A stretch of 55,664 bases of DNA, taken from NCBI RefSeq assembly GCF_910586915.1, contig NZ_CAJULN010000018.1, positions 1-55,664 on the forward strand, read 5' to 3'. The stretch is from an uncultured Bacteroides sp. (lineage in GTDB: Bacteria; Bacteroidota; Bacteroidia; Bacteroidales; Bacteroidaceae). Positions 51,514 to 55,664 of this stretch are shown here, one piece after another (position 1 is the first letter of the stretch; every line of letters begins with the position of its first letter). The notes under the pieces are model-generated. The model had not been told where the DNA came from. It did no database searches and saw only the letters and a program-made list of their open reading frames with translations. A program made the position numbers and the translations under genes.

Positions 51514-52533
51514 TTACTTGCTATTTTGTTTATAATACTTTATCATCTTCGGCACGACTTCTTCGATGGTTCCGTTGATTACGTAATCGGCAATCGTGTT
51601 GATGGGAGCATCCGGGTCGTTGTTGATGGAGATGATGATACCACTTTCCTGCATACCGGCGATATGCTGTATTTGTCCGGAGATACCGCAGGCGATATAG
51701 AGTTTCGGACGGACGGTTACGCCTGTCTGCCCGATTTGACGGTCGTGGTCTGCGAAACCTGCGTCAACGGCTGCACGGCTGGCACCTACTTCCGCGTGGA
51801 GTTCTTTGGCAAGGTCGAACAACAGGTCGAAGTTTTCCTTCGAGCCTACGCCGTAACCGCCGGCTACCACAATCGGAGAACCTTTCAGGTTGTTCTTAGC
51901 CTTTTCTACGTGGCGTTCGATTACTTTCACCACATAGTCCGTGTCGGCTACATATTTCTTCACGTCGTGACGAATCACTTCTCCCTGGTAAGTAGGAGAG
52001 AGGATTTCTTTCTTCATCACACCTTCACGCACGGTTGCCATCTGCGGACGATGTTCGGGGTTTACAATCGTGGCCACGATGTTACCGCCGAAGGCGGGAC
52101 GAATCTGATATAACAGGTTCTTGTATGTCTTTCCTTCTTTTTTGTCTTCGTGGTCGCCTATTTCCAGTGAGGTACAGTCGGCGGTCAGTCCGCTGGTCAA
52201 GGCGGAAGAGACGCGCGGTCCGAGGTCGCGTCCGATGACGGTGGCTCCCATCAGGCAGATTTGCGGCTGCTCTTCCTTGAAGAGATTCACAAGAATCGAA
52301 GTGTGGGGGAGTGACGTATAAGGATAAAGTCCTTCGCCGTCGAAGACGTGCAGTCTGTCTACGCCGTAAGGAAGAATTTGTTTTTCAATCTCTTTGAGGT
52401 CTGTGCCGGCAACTACAGCTTCGAGCTGGCAGTTCAACTGATTGGCTAACGAACGACCTTTGGTCAGAAGTTCAAGGCTGACATCTGCAACGTTTCCTTC
52501 TTCTATTTCGCAATATACAAATAAGTTATTCAT
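51514..52533 (-). CDS. etfA: Electron transfer flavoprotein, alpha subunit
   Basis: 339 residues from ATG 52533 (MNNLFVYCEIEEGN); a TTG at 52551 would overlap etfB. The C-terminal FAD domain is clear: SPIVVAGGYGVGSKENF, VGASRAAVDAGFADHDRQIGQTG, KLYIACGISGQIQHIAGMQES and INNDPDAPINTIADYVI. It pairs with EtfB to carry electrons to or from the acyl-CoA dehydrogenase encoded 6 nt downstream. Confidence 0.95.
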   Translation of the reverse strand: MNNLFVYCEIEEGNVADVSLELLTKGRSLANQLNCQLEAVVAGTDLKEIEKQILPYGVDRLHVFDGEGLYPYTSLPHTSILVNLFKEEQPQICLMGATVIGRDLGPRVSSALTSGLTADCTSLEIGDHEDKKEGKTYKNLLYQIRPAFGGNIVATIVNPEHRPQMATVREGVMKKEILSPTYQGEVIRHDVKKYVADTDYVVKVIERHVEKAKNNLKGSPIVVAGGYGVGSKENFDLLFDLAKELHAEVGASRAAVDAGFADHDRQIGQTGVTVRPKLYIACGISGQIQHIAGMQESGIIISINNDPDAPINTIADYVINGTIEEVVPKMIKYYKQNSK

Positions 52534-52543
52534 ATGATTAGTT

Positions 52544-53416
52544 TTATCCAATAGTGTGATTAGCTAACAGTTCAACAATCAGGTCTTCCACGTCGCGGTC
52601 GCTACCGGTGATGGTTTTGCTCTCTTTAGCCTGGAACACGATGTTCTGGATGGCTTTCACTTTGGTCGGCGAGCCTGACAGACCGCATTGTGCGAGGTCT
52701 CCATTGACATCCGCCACGCTCCATTCTTTCAGATTCAGATACTCACGCTTGTCGTACAGGTCGGTATAGTCAAGGTTGCCTTGCTGTTTTTCGGTGACCG
52801 TTTTGGCGTGTTTGTATTTTTGAACCAGCTTCGCGTTGCGCGGGCGGCAGGGAGCTGCCGAGCCGTTGACGGTAATCACGATGGGCAGCGGGCCTTCTAC
52901 GGTTTCCACGCCACCGTCGATGTGGCGTTTCACTTTGATTTTGCCTTCTCCCACTTCCAGGATTTCTTCTGCATATGTGATTTGTGTCAATCCTAATTTT
53001 TCTGCTACCTGCGGACCTACCTGTGCCGTGTCTCCGTCGATAGCCTGGCGCCCGCCGATGATGATATCGTAATCTCCGATTTTACGGATGGCGGTGGCAA
53101 GTGCGTAGGAGGTAGCCAGTGTGTCGGCTCCGGCAAAAGCGCGGTCGGTCAGCAGATAACCGTTGTCCGCACCGCGAAAAAGTCCTTCACGAATAATGTC
53201 GGCTGCGCGTCCCGGTCCCATTGTCAGGATGGTTACGGTAGAGCCTGGATGGGCATCTTTCAGTCGAAGTGCTTGCTCAAGGGCATTCAGGTCTTCGGGG
53301 TTGAAGATGGCGGGAAGTGCCGCACGGTTGATTGTACCGTCGGCTTTCATGGCATCTTTCCCAACGTTGCGTGTGTCGGGAACTTGTTTTGCCAATACAA
53401 CAATTTTCAAACTCAT
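52544..53416 (-). CDS. etfB: Electron transfer flavoprotein, beta subunit
   Basis: 290 residues from ATG 53416 (MSLKIVVLAKQVPD); the longer frame to 53488 starts upstream of the family's normal N-terminus. The AMP/nucleotide-binding features KQVPDTRNVG and GGRQAIDGDTAQVGPQVAEKLGL, and the ETF signature VEGPLPIVITVNGSAAPCRPRN, are visible. First gene of the etfB-etfA-acd operon. Whether it is a bifurcating ETF cannot be decided by eye. Confidence 0.95.
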   Translation of the reverse strand: MSLKIVVLAKQVPDTRNVGKDAMKADGTINRAALPAIFNPEDLNALEQALRLKDAHPGSTVTILTMGPGRAADIIREGLFRGADNGYLLTDRAFAGADTLATSYALATAIRKIGDYDIIIGGRQAIDGDTAQVGPQVAEKLGLTQITYAEEILEVGEGKIKVKRHIDGGVETVEGPLPIVITVNGSAAPCRPRNAKLVQKYKHAKTVTEKQQGNLDYTDLYDKREYLNLKEWSVADVNGDLAQCGLSGSPTKVKAIQNIVFQAKESKTITGSDRDVEDLIVELLANHTIG

Positions 53417-53512
53417 GCTATTAAATTTAGTATTAGTATTTCTACAAGTTAGCAGCCAGTAGTCAAGTAGTAATCTCTTGCTATTCAAACTATCCGGTTA
53501 ACTATCAGCCTG

Positions 53513-53542
53513 CAAAATTAAGCAAACACTTGGTTCTGACAA
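53513..53542 (-). promoter_or_regulatory. Promoter of the etf operon
   Basis: On the minus strand TTG (complement of 53540-53542), 19 nt, TAATTTTG (complement of 53513-53520), about 97 nt before the etfB start. Confidence 0.7.
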
Positions 53543-53778
53543 GAAAACGGGGTAAAAAATGCACAGGTTTAAGGTTTTTGAGCAAAAGAGGAATGTTTTA
53601 TGGGGGCTTAGGATGTTGGGATAGGAGTGGTTTCAATAAAATCAGTTACTTTGGGCAGTAGTTCATTTATTTCTTCTTCGGTTTAATTGTTCTTTGATAG
53701 CACGATTCCTTCTTTCCTTATATTCAGACTAAAAGGTGTTTGAAAAGTACGGTTCTTTCATGCTTTTTATAGGTTAAT
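53543..53778 (-). other. Intergenic stretch with a probable coding remnant
   Basis: On the minus strand a short frame ending at the TAA complementary to 53608-53610 reads TEEEINELLPKVTDFIETTP and is interrupted upstream by another TAA. The composition looks protein-like, so this may be the tail of a decayed gene. I cannot name the family. Nothing else is visible. Confidence 0.35.
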
Positions 53779-53938
53779 AATCAGATTGTTACAGCATCTA
53801 TATGTACTGCGTACAGGACATATAGATGCTGGACGTAGCGCATATAGATGCTGCAAGTAGGACATATATGCGGTGAAAGCAGGAGCTATATTTCCTGCAA
53901 ATTGCTCCTATGGAGAGGGAAAATAGCGGATAATCATT
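53779..53938 (+). repeat. 22-nt-unit array, family 1, copy C
   Basis: Five 22-nt units follow the head TCAGATTGTTACAGC. The inner units carry CATATAGATGCTG twice and CATATATGCGGTG once. The tail is a hairpin (CTCCTATGGAG) with AGGGAAAATAGCGGA, shared with copies A and B. It lies 8 bp beyond the stop codon of the GH29 gene and upstream of the etf promoter. Confidence 0.8.
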
Positions 53939-53945
53939 ATAAACT

Positions 53946-55664
53946 TTACTGGATTCCGATTTCAGCAAATCCCATCGGTGTTCCCTCCTCTATCATCCGC
54001 GTTGCCTTCAGTTGAATATACCGGGCTTTGACCGGTGTGAAGTAGACGGATTGAAGAATCGGGTTGTTCTTTATATTGGAGAATTCATCTTTCGCTACTA
54101 TCCGATTGACAGCATTGCTATCCGTGCCGACAGCAATTTCGTAGGCAGCGATTACCCCTTTATTATATTCGCTTTGGTCGGGGAGATAGTGGAATGAAGT
54201 CACGGTACGCTCTTCGCCCAAGTCAATCAATACAGTATTTCCGTTGATGAAACAAGTAGTTTGGTCGTTCTTGTCCATACATTTCTGCGCCTCTTCGGTG
54301 TCGGTTCCCGCAAGCGTGTAGGGATAGCTTTTCAGTTCTCCCGCTTTGGTGGTGTATTTGTCAGACGTTTCGCCGGCATAGTAGGCTTCGATGTTGTTGA
54401 TGCAGAGACAAGCGCGTGAGTCGGTGAAGCGGACACGAATCTTGTCGGCGGTGATTGTCTCAAAACGTAAGAGACGTTTGTAGCCGATGGTGGTGGTCTC
54501 TTCGTTGAGCTTCACGGGGAACCATTCGTCCTTGTGGTTGTATTCCACAACGAACGATTTTACACGCTGTCCGAGAGGGATGTATTCTTGCAACATCATG
54601 CGGTTTATCTTCTCGGGTTGAGGCAAGCCGAATTCGATAGTGGCAGAGGTTACTTCGTCATTGGTAGCCCAATAAGTGTCGTAATCGCCGTCGGTTACGG
54701 CTTTTGCAGGAAACGTAGCGCCGCGTTCGTCCGATGCTTTCGGAGAGACGCCTGCCAACAGGTTGTGTGCCAATTGTTTTTGTACGTTTTGGTAGAAATT
54801 GACAGCGTTGGCAGAGTCGGTAGGATGAATCAGTCCGTTGCGGTCGACAGGGAAGTTGAGCAACAGTGTGGCGTTATGTCCTACGCTGCGGTAGTAGAGG
54901 TCGGTCAGTTGTTCTACTGTCTTCACGCGGCCGTCTTCTTCGGGGTGGTAGAACCATCCCGGACGGATGGAAACATCGCATTCGGCAGCTACCCACTGAT
55001 TGCCGTCGGCATGACCGTATTGCAATTCCCGGTACTTCTCGTAGCCCGGGTGCACTTCTCCGGCGCGGAGGAAAGACCAGTTGGTGGCTCCCGCAAATCC
55101 CTTCTCATTGCCTACCCAACGGCAGCCGGGACCTCCGTCGGAGAAGATGACGGCTTGCGGCTGGAGGTCGTCTATCATCTTATAGGCGCGTGGATAGTTG
55201 TAGTAGTTTTTGCGGTCGATGGTACGGGTCTCTTTGCTGCCGCCATACCAACCGTCGCCGCCGTTGGCGCCGTCGAACCAGATTTCAAAGACGTCTCCGT
55301 AGTTGGTGAGCAGTTCGTGGAGTTGACTATAGAAGTAATCCACGTATTCGGGAGTACCGTAGTTGGCTTGGTGTCTGTCCCAGGGCGACAGATAAACGGC
55401 AAACTTGATGCCGTACTTTTTGCAAGCGTCCGACAGTTCGCGAACAATGTCGCCCTTGCCCTCTTTGTAAGGCGTGTTGCGGATGCAGTATTCGGTCAGA
55501 TGGGTAGGCCACAGGCAGAAACCGTCGTGGTGCTTGGCGGTGAGGATGACACCTTTCAGGCCCGATTTTACAAACGTCTGCACCCACTGCTCGCAATCCA
55601 GCCGGGTGGGGTTGAAGGTGTTGGGGTCGGAGTCGCCGTATCCCCACTCGCGGTCGTTGAAGGT
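53946..55664 (-). CDS. GH29 alpha-L-fucosidase with discoidin-like C-terminus (5' end outside the window)
   Basis: 573 codons are visible. The frame is open to the window edge, where it reads TFNDREWGYGDSDPNTFNP, so the start and any signal peptide lie beyond 55664. The catalytic domain has ILTAKHHDGFCLW, IKFAVYLSPWDRH and the nucleophile in FEIWFDGANGGDGW. Further segments are VIFSDGGPGCRWVGNE and the acceptor-site region NATLLLNFPVDRNGL. After about 330 visible codons come an F5/8-type (discoidin) carbohydrate-binding region (AVTDGDYDTYWATN) and a second beta domain (TLAGTDTEEAQKCMD, ending GFAEIGIQ). Domain pattern and loops suggest the GH29-B branch (alpha-1,3/1,4-fucose on branched substrates), an inference. 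Confidence 0.92.
   Translation of the reverse strand, partial: TFNDREWGYGDSDPNTFNPTRLDCEQWVQTFVKSGLKGVILTAKHHDGFCLWPTHLTEYCIRNTPYKEGKGDIVRELSDACKKYGIKFAVYLSPWDRHQANYGTPEYVDYFYSQLHELLTNYGDVFEIWFDGANGGDGWYGGSKETRTIDRKNYYNYPRAYKMIDDLQPQAVIFSDGGPGCRWVGNEKGFAGATNWSFLRAGEVHPGYEKYRELQYGHADGNQWVAAECDVSIRPGWFYHPEEDGRVKTVEQLTDLYYRSVGHNATLLLNFPVDRNGLIHPTDSANAVNFYQNVQKQLAHNLLAGVSPKASDERGATFPAKAVTDGDYDTYWATNDEVTSATIEFGLPQPEKINRMMLQEYIPLGQRVKSFVVEYNHKDEWFPVKLNEETTTIGYKRLLRFETITADKIRVRFTDSRACLCINNIEAYYAGETSDKYTTKAGELKSYPYTLAGTDTEEAQKCMDKNDQTTCFINGNTVLIDLGEERTVTSFHYLPDQSEYNKGVIAAYEIAVGTDSNAVNRIVAKDEFSNIKNNPILQSVYFTPVKARYIQLKATRMIEEGTPMGFAEIGIQ

Overview
The window is chromosomal DNA from a Bacteroides, most likely close to B. 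thetaiotaomicron. Evidence seen directly: repeated promoter boxes of the Bacteroidetes type (TAnnTTTG, often with TTTG/TTG about 19-20 nt upstream), a SusC/SusD pair, many lipobox signal peptides, GH29 fucosidases, a dipeptidyl-peptidase III lipoprotein, a FeFe-hydrogenase locus and a phase-variable surface-layer locus. The gene order (leu operon, lipid A phosphatase, DPP III, fucosidase, hyd genes, groESL, surface-layer lipoprotein) agrees with what I remember of the B. thetaiotaomicron BT_182x-BT_186x region. That is recall, not a search result. I recognised no rRNA, tRNA, CRISPR array or insertion sequence.

Layout. 1-1800: a strong promoter, a highly folded 260-nt leader or small RNA with two mutually exclusive stems, a glycosyltransferase-like gene and a Cys/Lys/Glu-rich lipoprotein. 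1890-8350: the leucine operon leuA-leuC-leuD-(second LeuA-like synthase)-leuB, preceded by a classical attenuator with a 27-residue Ile/Leu-rich leader peptide. 8412-8560: a repeat array. 8624-11245: two envelope genes (PAP2 phosphatase, probably lipid A 4'-phosphatase LpxF, and an LtaS-like transferase). 11415-16693: a SusC/SusD pair without visible enzymes or regulator. 17382-21178: cysK, a TPR protein and recQ. 21448-30365: an AraC-type HTH protein, DPP III, an AlkD-like protein, fur-purA, a GH29 fucosidase, a membrane zinc protease and hisS. 30749-38527 (minus strand): an S9 peptidase and hydA-hydE-hydG-hydF. 38579-41566: a DUF4998-like gene remnant and groES-groEL behind a sigma-54-like promoter. 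41655-48834: a decayed AAA ATPase gene, a tyrosine recombinase, an invertible promoter captured in the OFF orientation, a large surface-layer-type lipoprotein and an OmpA-family protein. 49037-53416: a small winged-helix protein, free-Met-(R)-sulfoxide reductase and etfB-etfA-acyl-CoA dehydrogenase. 53946-end: a second GH29 enzyme cut by the window edge.

The strongest signals beyond ordinary genes are (i) the leu attenuator, (ii) the switch-like RNA at 118-379, (iii) the recombinase/invertible promoter/surface-layer module, whose promoter points away from its target here, and (iv) five intergenic arrays built from units of 22 nt. Those arrays belong to three unrelated sequence families (8412-8560, 18321-18475 and 53779-53938; 30484-30618; 39131-39262). 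Sharing one period but not sequence makes them the least explained structure in the window.
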